64,000 bases of DNA from Megaleporinus macrocephalus (lineage: Eukaryota > Chordata > Actinopteri > Characiformes > Anostomidae), in contig CM038704.1 of assembly GCA_021613375.1 (NCBI GenBank), positions 36,578,162-36,642,161 of the forward strand, written 5' to 3'. The first letter of the stretch is position 1, and each line of letters starts with the position of its first letter. The position numbers were made by a program, and so were the translations under genes. Below, piece by piece: positions 25,601 through 36,761 of the stretch. The notes under the pieces are model-generated. The model was not told where the DNA came from. It saw only the letters and a list, made by a program, of their open reading frames with translations, and made no database searches.

Positions 25601-28600
25601 TGAACACTTTATTAAAAACACCTACCTTATACTTCTACTAACTGGCCACTTTATTAGAAACACCTACCTTGTACTTCTACTAACTGGCCACTTTGTTAGA
25701 GACACCTACTTTATACTTCCACTAACTGGGCACTTTATTAAAAACACCTACCTTGTACTTCTACTAACTGGGCACTTTATTAGAAAACACCTACCTTGTA
25801 CTTCTACTAACTTGCCACTTTATTAAAAACACCTACCTTATACTTCCACTGACTGACCACTTTATTAATAACACCTACCTTATACTTCTACTAACTGGCC
25901 ACTTTATTAGAAACACCTACCTTGTACTTCTACTAACTGGCCACTTTATTAAAAACACCTACCTTATACTTCCACTGACTGACCACTTTATTAAAAACAC
26001 CTACCTTATACTTCTACTAACTGGCCACTTTATTAGAAACACCTACCTTATACTTCTACTAACTGGCCACTTTATTAGAAACACCTACCTTGTACTTCTA
26101 CTAACTGGCCACTTTATTAGAAACACCTACCCTGTACTTCTACTAACTGGCCACTTTATTAAAAACACCTTCCTTGTACTTCTACTAACTGGCCATTTTG
26201 TTAGAGACACCTACTTTATACTTCCACTAACTGGCCACTTTATTAGAAACACCTACCTTGTACTTCTACTAACTGGCCACTTTATTAAAAACACCTACCT
26301 TGTACTTCTACTAACTGGACACTTTGTTAGAAACACCTACCTTGTACTTCTACTAACTGGCCACTTTATTAAAAACACCTACCTTATACTTCTACTAACT
26401 GGCCACTTTATTAGAAACACCTACCTTGTACTTCTACTAACTGGCCACTTTATTAAAAACACCTACCTTATACTTCCACTGACTGACCACTTTATTAAAA
26501 ACACCTACCTTATACTTCTACTAACTGGCCACTTTATTAGAAACACCTACCTTATACTTCTACTAACTGGCCACTTTATTAGAAACACCTACCTTGTACT
26601 TCTACTAACTGGCCACTTTATTAGAAACACCTACCCTGTACTTCTACTAACTGGCCACTTTATTAAAAACACCTTCCTTGTACTTCTACTAACTGGCCAT
26701 TTTGTTAGAGACACCTACTTTATACTTCCACTAACTGGCCACTTTATTAAAAACACCTACCTTATACTTCTACTAACTGGCCACTTTATTAAAAAAACAC
26801 CTACCTTATACTTCTACTAACTGGCCACTTTATTAGAAACACCTACCTTATACTTCCACTGACTGAACACTTTATTAAAAACACCTACCTTATACTTCTA
26901 CTAACTGGCCACTTTATTAGAAACACCTACCTTGTACTTCTACTAACTGGCCACTTTGTTAGAGACACCTACTTTATACTTCCACTAACTGGGCACTTTA
27001 TTAAAAACACCTACCTTGTACTTCTACTAACTGGGCACTTTATTAGAAACACCTACCTTGTACTTCTACTAACTTGCCACTTTATTAAAAACACCTACCT
27101 TATACTTCCACTGACTGACCACTTTATTAATAACACCTACCTTATACTTCTACTAACTGGCCACTTTATTAGAAACACCTACCTTGTACTTCTACTAACT
27201 GGCCACTTTATTAAAAACACCTACCTTATACTTCCACTGACTGACCACTTTATTAAAAACACCTACCTTATACTTCTACTAACTGGCCACTTTATTAGAA
27301 ACACCTACCTTATACTTCTACTAACTGGCCACTTTATTAGAAACACCTACCTTGTACTTCTACTAACTGGCCACTTTATTAGAAACACCTACCCTGTACT
27401 TCTACTAACTGGCCACTTTATTAAAAACACCTTCCTTGTACTTCTACTAACTGGCCATTTTGTTAGAGACACCTACTTTATACTTCCACTAACTGGCCAC
27501 TTTATTAAAAACACCTACCTTATACTTCTACTAACTGGCCACTTTATTAAAAAAACACCTACCTTATACTTCTACTAACTGGCCACTTTATTAGAAACAC
27601 CTACCTTATACTTCCACTGACTGAACACTTTATTAAAAACACCTACCTTATACTTCTACTAACTGGCCACTTTATTAGAAACACCTACCTTGTACTTCTA
27701 CTAACTGGCCACTTTGTTAGAGACACCTACTTTATACTTCCACTAACTGGGCACTTTATTAAAAACACCTACCTTGTACTTCTACTAACTGGGCACTTTA
27801 TTAGAAACACCTACCTTGTACTTCTACTAACTTGCCACTTTATTAAAAACACCTACCTTATACTTCCACTGACTGACCACTTTATTAATAACACCTACCT
27901 TATACTTCTACTAACTGGCCACTTTATTAGAAACACCTACCTTGTACTTCTACTAACTGGCCACTTTATTAAAAAAACACCTACCTTATACTTCTACTAA
28001 CTTGCCACTTTATTAAAAACACCTACCTTGTACTTCTACTAACTGGCCACTTTATTAGAAACACCTACCTTGTACTTCTACTAACTGGCCACTTTATTAA
28101 AAACACCTACCTTGTACTTCTACTAACTGGCCATTTTGTTAGAGACACCTACTTTATACTTCCACTAACTGGCCACTTTATTAAAAACACCTACTATATA
28201 CTTCTACTAACTGGCCACTTTATTAAAAACACCTACCTTATACTTCTACTAACTGGCCACTTTATTAGAAACACCTACCTTGTACTTCTACTAACTGGCC
28301 ACTTTATTAAAAACACCTACCTTATACTTCCACTGACTGACCACTTTATTAAAAACACCTACCTTATACTTCTACTAACTGGCCACTTTATTAGAAACAC
28401 CTACCTTGTACTTCTACTAACTGGCCACTTTATTAAAAACACCTACCTTATACTTCTACTAACTGGCCACTTTATTAGAAACACCTACCTTGTACTTCTA
28501 CTAACTGGCCACTTTATTAGAAACACCTACCCTGTACTTCTACTAACTGGCCACTTTATTAAAAACACCTACCTTGTACTTCTACTAACTGGCCATTTTG

Positions 28601-31591
28601 TTAGAGACACCTACTTTATACTTCCACTAACTGGCCACTTTATTAAAAACACCTACCTTATACTTCTACTAACTGGCCACTTTATTAAAAAAACACCTAC
28701 CTTATACTTCTACTAACTGGCCACTTTATTAGAAACACCTACCTTATACTTCCACTGACTGAACACTTTATTAAAAACACCTACCTTATACTTCTACTAA
28801 CTGGCCACTTTATTAGAAACACCTACCTTATAATTCTACTAACTGGCCACTTTATTAGAAACACCTACCTTGTACTTCTACTAACTGGCCACTTTATTAA
28901 AAACACCTACCTTATACTTCTACTAACTGGCCACTTTGTTAGAGACACCTACTTTATACTTCTACTAACTGGCCACTTTATTAGAAACACCTACCTTGTA
29001 CTTCTACTAACTGGCCACTTTATTAAAAACACCTACCTTGTACTTCTACTAACTGGACACTTTGTTAGAAACACCTACCTTGTACTTCTACTAACTGGCC
29101 ACTTTATTAAAAACACCTACCTTATACTTCTACTAACTGGCCACTTTATTAGAAACACCTACCTTGTACTTCTACTAACTGGCCACTTTATTAAAAACAC
29201 CTACCTTATACTTCCACTGACTGACCACTTTATTAAAAACACCTACCTTATACTTCTACTAACTGGCCACTTTATTAGAAACACCTACCTTATACTTCTA
29301 CTAACTGGCCACTTTATTAGAAACACCTACCTTGTACTTCTACTAACTGGCCACTTTATTAGAAACACCTACCCTGTACTTCTACTAACTGGCCACTTTA
29401 TTAAAAACACCTTCCTTGTACTTCTACTAACTGGCCATTTTGTTAGAGACACCTACTTTATACTTCCACTAACTGGCCACTTTATTAAAAACACCTACCT
29501 TATACTTCTACTAACTGGCCACTTTATTAAAAAAACACCTACCTTATACTTCTACTAACTGGCCACTTTATTAGAAACACCTACCTTATACTTCCACTGA
29601 CTGAACACTTTATTAAAAACACCTACCTTATACTTCTACTAACTGGCCACTTTATTAGAAACACCTACCTTGTACTTCTACTAACTGGCCACTTTGTTAG
29701 AGACACCTACTTTATACTTCCACTAACTGGGCACTTTATTAAAAACACCTACCTTGTACTTCTACTAACTGGGCACTTTATTAGAAACACCTACCTTGTA
29801 CTTCTACTAACTTGCCACTTTATTAAAAACACCTACCTTATACTTCCACTGACTGACCACTTTATTAATAACACCTACCTTATACTTCTACTAACTGGCC
29901 ACTTTATTAGAAACACCTACCTTATACTTCTACTAACTGGCCACTTTATTAAAAAAACACCTACCTTATACTTCTACTAACTTGCCACTTTATTAAAAAC
30001 ACCTACCTTGTACTTCTACTAACTGGCCACTTTATTAGAAACACCTACCTTGTACTTCTACTAACTGGCCACTTTATTAAAAACACCTACCTTGTACTTC
30101 TACTAACTGGCCATTTTGTTAGAGACACCTACTTTATACTTCCACTAACTGGCCACTTTATTAAAAACACCTACTATATACTTCTACTAACTGGCCACTT
30201 TATTAAAAACACCTACCTTATACTTCTACTAACTGGCCACTTTATTAGAAACACCTACCTTGTACTTCTACTAACTGGCCACTTTATTAAAAACACCTAC
30301 CTTATACTTCCACTGACTGGCCACTTTATTAAAAACACCTACCTTATACTTCTACTAACTGGCCACTTTATTAGAAACACCTACCTTGTACTTCTACTAA
30401 CTGGCCACTTTATTAAAAACACCTACCTTATACTTCCACTGACTGACCACTTTATTAAAAACACCTACCTTATACTTCTACTAACTGGCCACTTTATTAG
30501 AAACACCTACCTTGTACTTCTACTAACTGGCCACTTTATTAAAAACACCTACCTTATACTTCTACTAACTGGCCACTTTATTAGAAACACCTACCTTGTA
30601 CTTCTACTAACTGGCCACTTTATTAGAAACACCTACCCTGTACTTCTACTAACTGGCCACTTTATTAAAAACACCTACCTTGTACTTCTACTAACTGGCC
30701 ATTTTGTTAGAGACACCTACTTTATACTTCCACTAACTGGCCACTTTATTAAAAACACCTACCTTATACTTCTACTAACTGGCCACTTTATTAAAAAAAC
30801 ACCTACCTTATACTTCTACTAACTGGCCACTTTATTAGAAACACCTACCTTATACTTCCACTGACTGAACACTTTATTAAAAACACCTACCTTATACTTC
30901 TACTAACTGGCCACTTTATTAGAAACACCTACCTTGTACTTCTACTAACTGGCCACTTTGTTAGAGACACCTACTTTATACTTCCACTAACTGGGCACTT
31001 TATTAAAAACACCTACCTTGTACTTCTACTAACTGGGCACTTTATTAGAAACACCTACCTTGTACTTCTACTAACTTGCCACTTTATTAAAAACACCTAC
31101 CTTATACTTCCACTGACTGACCACTTTATTAATAACACCTACCTTATACTTCTACTAACTGGCCACTTTATTAGAAACACCTACCTTATACTTCTACTAA
31201 CTGGCCACTTTATTAAAAAAAACACCTACCTTATACTTCTACTAACTGGCCACTTTATTAAAAACACCTACCTTGTACTTCTACTAACTGGCCACTTTAT
31301 TAGAAACACCTACCTTGTACTTCTACTAACTGGCCACTTTATTAAAAACACCTACCTTGTAATTCTACTAACTGGCCATTTTGTTAGAGACACCTACTTT
31401 ATACTTCCACTAACTGGCCACTTTATTAAAAACACCTACTATATACTTCTACTAACTGGCCACTTTATTAAAAAAACACCTACCTTATACTTCTACTAAC
31501 TGGCCACTTTGTTAGAGACACCTACCATGTACTTCTACTAACTGGCCACTTTGTTAGAGACACCTACTTTATACTTCCACTAACTGGCCAG
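16603..31591. repeat. Giant 42-bp satellite array, about 15 kb (about 357 units)
   Basis: Tandem copies of a 42-bp unit made of GGCCACTTTATTAGAAACAC followed by CTACCTTGTACTTCTACTAACT. There are three main unit types at the centre: TTATTAGAAACACC, TTATTAAAAACACC and TTGTTAGAGACACC. Left domain (16.6 to about 22.6 kb): every unit is exactly 42 bp and TTGTTAGAGAC units dominate; a 31-unit (1,302-bp) block is duplicated (for example GAAACACCTACTTTG at 19,809 and 21,111). Right domain (about 22.6-31.6 kb): AT-type units dominate, +2 units with seven A (first near 22,914) recur, and higher-order blocks of 758 bp (18 units +2) repeat (for example 25,407, 26,166; 26,670, 27,428). Because 42 is a multiple of three, the left domain is open in one frame from 16,571 to 22,633; this is not a gene. 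Confidence 0.97.
19809..22412. repeat. 1,302-bp higher-order repeat (31 units) in left array domain
   Basis: The marker string CTTATTTAGAGACAC at about 20,431 recurs at about 21,733 (and an older copy at about 17,791). GAAACACCTACTTTG at 19,809 recurs at 21,111. The order of variant units between the markers is the same, so a 31-unit segment was duplicated in one step. The exact ends of the duplication are approximate. Confidence 0.8.
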
Positions 31592-31689
31592 TTAAAGTGA
31601 ACAGTGAAAACTGACTGTTTAACCAGGAACTCGCTCGCCTAGTTTTGGAGAATACCGCTCTGTAAAACCAACATGTCAATTTGTGGAGC

Positions 31690-32044
31690 TGAGGTAACAA
31701 GAAGACGCACGTTTTATTTACTTTCTCTATAAATAAACACTTTAAGATGCACTTTTTAAAAAAAGAATTGTTTTTTTTATATGGAGCCCTTGTTTCTATT
31801 TGAAGTGAGGAAAAAAACATTTTATATGGAGTTTATAAATAATTCATTCAGTTCAGAATTTAATATACTAAACTGTATTTGTAATTAGTTTGTCTTTTAG
31901 TTGCTGATGGTATAAAATGCTGATACTAGGCTACTTCAGTTTACAGGTTACACCACTGAATCATAACACAAGTTAGAAATGATGACAGTCCGGACCTAGA
32001 TCTCTTCTAACTGGACCTTACTGAATTCTAATTAAATACCCCTG
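31690..32044 (-). mobile_element. Truncated hAT-like MITE at the right edge of the satellite
   Basis: Read on the minus strand it begins CAGGGGTATTTAATTAG at 32,044 and follows the element of 2,777-3,362 (GGTCCGGAC, CATCATTTCTAAC, AAGTAAATAAAACGTGCGTC) for about 350 bp, then stops about 100 bp before the 42-bp array. Its 3' terminus and second target duplication are missing. CTCTAAAC abuts the intact end, and the related sequence at 16,093 has the same CTCTAAAC without an element. Confidence 0.75.
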
Positions 32045-32321
32045 CTCTAAACGATATGAACTGATCTTGATCAAGTTGTAATACACATGACAAAAATTAA
32101 AGTCAATAAAATCAAACAAAATCCTTAGTTTACAATCTGATCTAATTTTAGAATTTGGCTGAAATCTAAATCTGTGCCCTGGAAATCTGGGTGTAATGTG
32201 AGTGGAGATCTTCTTTCAGTGACTGAGAATGGGGATATAACCGGTACTCAGTGTCGTATACACACAGAAAGAGAACAAGATCATAATTACTCAAAGAAGA
32301 ATATAAAAAGAATGATTTACC

Positions 32322-32400
32322 TGAAATGGAAACTGCTCTTCAGCTCTACCTGTGCTGCTAGTGCACCGCTCCTCTGTTGCAGGAAGTCACTGAGGCTTTT
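32322..32400 (-). other. Orphan MS4A-type leader exon (no cognate gene downstream)
   Basis: The minus strand reads CACTGAGGCTTTT-complement leader sequence, CAGTGACTTCCTGCAACAG, then ATTTCAG before a GTAAAT donor at 32,321. It aligns with the gene 1 leader (CAGTCACTTCCTGCAAATG ... TTTACAG/GTAGAT). Downstream on this strand there is only the truncated hAT, the 15-kb satellite and then the gene 2 promoter. It is either a distal alternative promoter for gene 2 or the remnant of a lost MS4A gene. Confidence 0.5.
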
Positions 32401-32559
32401 GTTACCACAGAGTGGGCGGCTATGGTTAACTGCCCCAGTAAAAACGGCTACATCTGGGACAGATGTGTCTTAAAGTGTTTTAATGTTGTAAAGATCAAAC
32501 TTGAGGATTGTGTAATTCTTGTGTTCTACCAGTCGCTACCACTCAATAAACAAAGCTGA

Positions 32560-33365
32560 CATTTCCAAACACAGACATTAAAAGGAGGGAACTCTGTCTC
32601 TTTCAGCCCCCTAAGCAGGTTTTGACCAGGTAACTGGAATCATGTTCATATTTGCCACCTCATTACTCTAAACCAGAGATTTTATGTCCTTTATCAATTT
32701 ATTGGCTAGAACCTGTTAGTCATTAGAGTGTACTTTAATTAGTCTATTTGATTCTTTAATAATTACTCAGAATCTCAATCGTAGGTTTTTAGATATTGAG
32801 ATTTGATTATTTATTTGAGTTAGATTAGAAAAGTCTCTTCTACATTGTGACCCTGTAAATCATGCAGGGAAATAAATTGCAGTATTATAAAAAGCAGACA
32901 TTAAATATCTAGATCCATAAAATTTTTTATTTCTTTGTCAAATTATTAAATCTTACAGAAATCACACTTTTTTTACATCAATTTGTTTAGATTTATATAG
33001 ATTACATCACCATAAAATATTATTTAGATTCGTACACGTTACACTACAATAATACAAGTGAAAATTGTTGCCAGAACAGTGCATCTAGAACCTGTAGGGC
33101 ATTTTGTAAAACATTCCATCATTTTACCCAAAATAATAATTTACACACCATATACAACACATTTTTCTATCAGTCTGAGGAACAATTTGCCATTCTAATG
33201 GTTCTATGATAATTCATTACCTTTACCAAAAAAAATAAAAAAATCTTGAAGAACCATCACTGTTTATAAGTTTAGTATTTTGGAGTTTGTATCTATATTT
33301 TACCATTCAATATCTAAAACCTGTCACGTGATGCCCGTAATAAAAACAACTGCTCTGAACTGACC
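32560..33365. other. Gene-free AT-rich stretch
   Basis: No coding, RNA or repeat signal was recognised beyond homopolymer runs. Confidence 0.4.
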
Positions 33366-33393
33366 CTGAGTCTTCAACACCACTAAGCAAGCA

Positions 33394-33450
33394 ACATGAA
33401 GACCAAGGAGCTCAGAGGCAAGGATGTGGAGAAGTATAGATCAGTGAATC
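33394..33450 (+). pseudogene. Scrap of Tc1-like transposase N-terminus
   Basis: ATGAAGACCAAGGAGCTC followed by a degraded AAGGATGTGGAGAAGTATAG encodes MKTKEL ... KDVEKYRS, the start of the fish Tc1/mariner transposase as I remember it. Nothing else of the element remains before the LINE sequence starts. Confidence 0.5.
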
Positions 33451-33469
33451 CAACTTCCTCTGCTCTGAT

Positions 33470-35433
33470 CTCAGACGTATGTGGAGTGGACTGCGCACCA
33501 TCAGTGATTATAAAGGAGGTATGAGTTGTGATAGGGGTTCACCCTCCTCACTTGCAGATGAGCTTAATGCACATTATGCTCGCTTTGAGGCAAACAACAC
33601 CTCCCCTGCTGGAAATCTCCCAATACATCAGGAGAGCTGCCCACTGACCATCTCTCTGTCTGAGGTGGTGAAATCCTTCAGGGCAGTTAACCCACGCAAG
33701 GCACCAGGTCCTGATGGTGTACACAGTCGTGTACTTAAAGCATGTGCCATCCAGCTGGCTAAAGTTTTCACGGACATCTTTAACCTCTCCCTAAGACTGT
33801 CAGTGGTTCCTACGTGCTTTAAAGAAACCATCATTGTTCCATTTCCCAAGAAACCTTCTGTCACCTGTCTGAATGACTACCGCCCTGTTGCACTGACATC
33901 AACAGCTATGAAGCTACTCACATCTGTTCTATGCTCCCTGCCAACATGGACACTCACCAGTTTGCATACCGCTCCAACAGATCCACAGACGACGCCATTG
34001 CACTAACAGTACACACTGCTCTCACACACTTTGACAGAAAGAACACGTATGTGAGAATGCTGTTCATAGATTACAGCTCAGCATTCAACACAATCATTCC
34101 AGCCAAACTCATCCCGAAGCTCAAAGACTTGGGTTTGAACTCTCATCTCTGCAACTGGATACTGGACTTCCTAACGAGCAGACCGCAGGTGGTGAGGGTG
34201 GGTGAGGCATCTCTTCCACTCTGACTCTGAGCACGGGGGCCCCCCAGGGATGTGTACTCAGCCCCCTCCTGTACTCCCTGTACACTCATGAATGTGTAGC
34301 CAAACACTCCTCCAACCTCATCTTCAAATTCGCTGATGACACTACCATCCTAGGCCTCATCACAGATGGAGATGAATCAGCCTATAGAGACGAGGTCAGC
34401 GCTCTGTCAGAGTGGAGCCATGACAACAATCTCCATCTAAACATCAGCAAAACGAAGGAGATGATTGTGGACTACAGGAAGCAGCAGAAGGGTGGTCACT
34501 CTTCCCTTTACATCAACGGGGCTGAAGTGGAGAGAGTCAGCAGTGTTAAGTTCCTTGGCGTTCACCTCTCTGATGACCTCACCTGGTCCCTCCACACTAA
34601 CACGATTTTGTGATCTGCCCGTCAGTGTCTCTTCTTCCTGCGCAGGCTCAGGAAGTTTGGACTGCCTCCTGATATCCTCACCAGCTTCTATAGATGCACT
34701 ATAGAGAGCAACTTAACGGGCTGCATCACTGTCTGGTACGGCAGCTGCACTGCCTGCGACCGCAAGGCCCTAAAAGGAGTGGTAAGGACAGCAGAATACA
34801 TCATAGGCAACAAACTACCAGTCTTACAGGACATCTACCTGTCCCGCTGCCTGAGGAAAATCCAGAAGATCAGGTTAGACAGAGGTCACCCAGCACACGG
34901 CCTGTTCACCATACTGCCATCAGGCAGGAGATTCCACAGCATCCAGGCCAGAACAACCCGCCTACTGAACAGCATCTACCCACAGGCTGTCAGGCTCCTG
35001 AACAAACTGTGAGGCTGAAAGACCCCAATACCGTTCACTCGACCACTGCACATTGTTACACTTTATATTATTTATTCTGTTATCGCTGCTTTGGACAATA
35101 TCACTAAGTCACTTTAAATAGATTTATCTTCTTAGAACCTGCCTATGCAAAATTTTTCACAGATGTCCTCCTGTATATCTTATGTATATATCTTGTGTAT
35201 GTTTTGTATAGTCCTTTAAATATTTCAGTTATAACTATATGTATATTTTCTAGCTTATTTTAACTTTAATATTGTCTATTTATTGTATGTTTGCACTGTT
35301 TTACATATATAATGCTGCCCTGCTGTAGAGTTTTATCTGAGCCTCACCCCAAGCATTTCAATGCATGTTATGTCCACATGATGTGCAAATGACAAATAAA
35401 CGTGAAACTTGAAACTTGAAACTTGAAACTTGA
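33470..35433 (+). mobile_element. 5'-truncated L2/CR1-type LINE with reverse transcriptase remnant
   Basis: Plus-strand reading with frameshifts near 33,930 and 34,215 and an in-frame stop near 34,610. RT blocks seen: [78 protein letters not shown]; the catalytic FADD at 34,329-34,340; and the C-terminal LPSGRRFHSI block. The 3' end is an AT-rich UTR closed by about four copies of GAAACTT (35,402-35,433), typical of L2/CR1 tails. ORF1 and the endonuclease are absent. It lies between the satellite and MS4A gene 3. Confidence 0.85.
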
Positions 35434-36761
35434 TGGGTTATAGAGAATATCCCAAACTCTGAACATCCCACAAAGCACCATTAAATCCATTATAACAAAA
35501 TATATAGTATACGGTACAACTACAAACCTGACAAGAGAAAGCTGCCCACAAAACTCATAGACCTGGCAGTGAGATGCCAGTGAGTAATGAGAGATTTAAC
35601 AAAGACATCAAAGACAACACTGAAGGAGCTTAGCAGACATCTGTCCAAAGGAACACCTGAAGTCATACATTCCACATGACAGGGCTTTTTTTTTCTTTTG
35701 TTTTTTTAAATGAATTATTCTTTGCATCACAATGCAAAATCTATTTTTCAATAATAATTTTGTAAAGTAAATTAGATGCTTGTAATATAATTTCACACAT
35801 CTGGAGAAATTTGTAAACCCAAACACGTGTTTATTATGTTTATTTGCATTTATTGTGTATTTATTTGTTTTAAGTGATGCTTTAAATAACATTTTTAGGT
35901 TTAAATTATAGTACAGTCCTGTTTATATCACTGACGTCAGAACAAAAGCTCTTCTTTACAGAAGAGAGAAAAAGCGTAATTTATAATTAATGTAAGTCAA
36001 GGTAACCAGACGTCATAATTTTTGGGTCATCATTTTTGGGTCATTTGTTCTGGTCCAATTATCCTGAAATGTACACATGATAGTATATAGTGCAATAGTC
36101 ATTTTCATGTTAAACAACATATTTTTTTTTTGACAGCAGTGATATATTTAAAGAAAAAAAAGGAAAAAATGTGTGGCATAACTTGACATTTTCAAGCAAG
36201 TAAGTATGTGTGTATGTGTGTGTGTGTGTGTTACATTCTATGATATTACCTGAAAATACATTGGCAATTATGACATGCCACAAAATAAAATCACATGTCC
36301 AGCCCATTTAAAAAGACAATTAAATTACTTTTGTCAATTTCCAGAGCCAGAACCATTTTTTCCAGTATGCACATAAAACAGACAACCCTTTCTAAGATTT
36401 TTTCTTGTAAGGGTGTATTAGTTCTGCCACTGTATCTCTATTATAATACAGAGGTAATATGTGTGTTACAGCTGCTCTACTGGGCTATTAGTGAGATTTT
36501 GAGAAAAGAAATGTGACAATCAGGACTACTTTAATGACTAGACCACTAGAGACCTCCTAAAATAAAACATAACTGAAAGAACCATATTTAGCTAAACCTC
36601 AGTCTTAGCTTAACATTTGTATTGTGACCTATTAAAACAGAATGTGTGAGTATCTATGAATCATGATGCAGTTTGGCATCGCTGTGCTGAAAATATAGAA
36701 AAAAAATGTTTTACATTAAAAAATCTGTAAACTTAAACTGAAAACAGGAAGCTGCTTGATT
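35434..36761. other. Intergenic DNA / probable 3' UTR of MS4A gene 3
   Basis: AT-rich, with a GT microsatellite at 36,208-36,231 and poly-T/A runs. No coding or RNA gene was recognised. The 3' UTR of gene 3 must start here (below 36,762), but its end is not determinable. Confidence 0.4.

Noticed and set aside
16603..31591. CRISPR-like or other prokaryotic repeat-spacer array
   Set aside because: The units are contiguous with no unique spacers, and the surrounding spliced genes and LINEs are vertebrate.
33479..35107. ORFs of 175, 97, 79, 137 and 77 codons as separate host genes
   Set aside because: Together they are frames of one decayed LINE reverse transcriptase or shadows of it.
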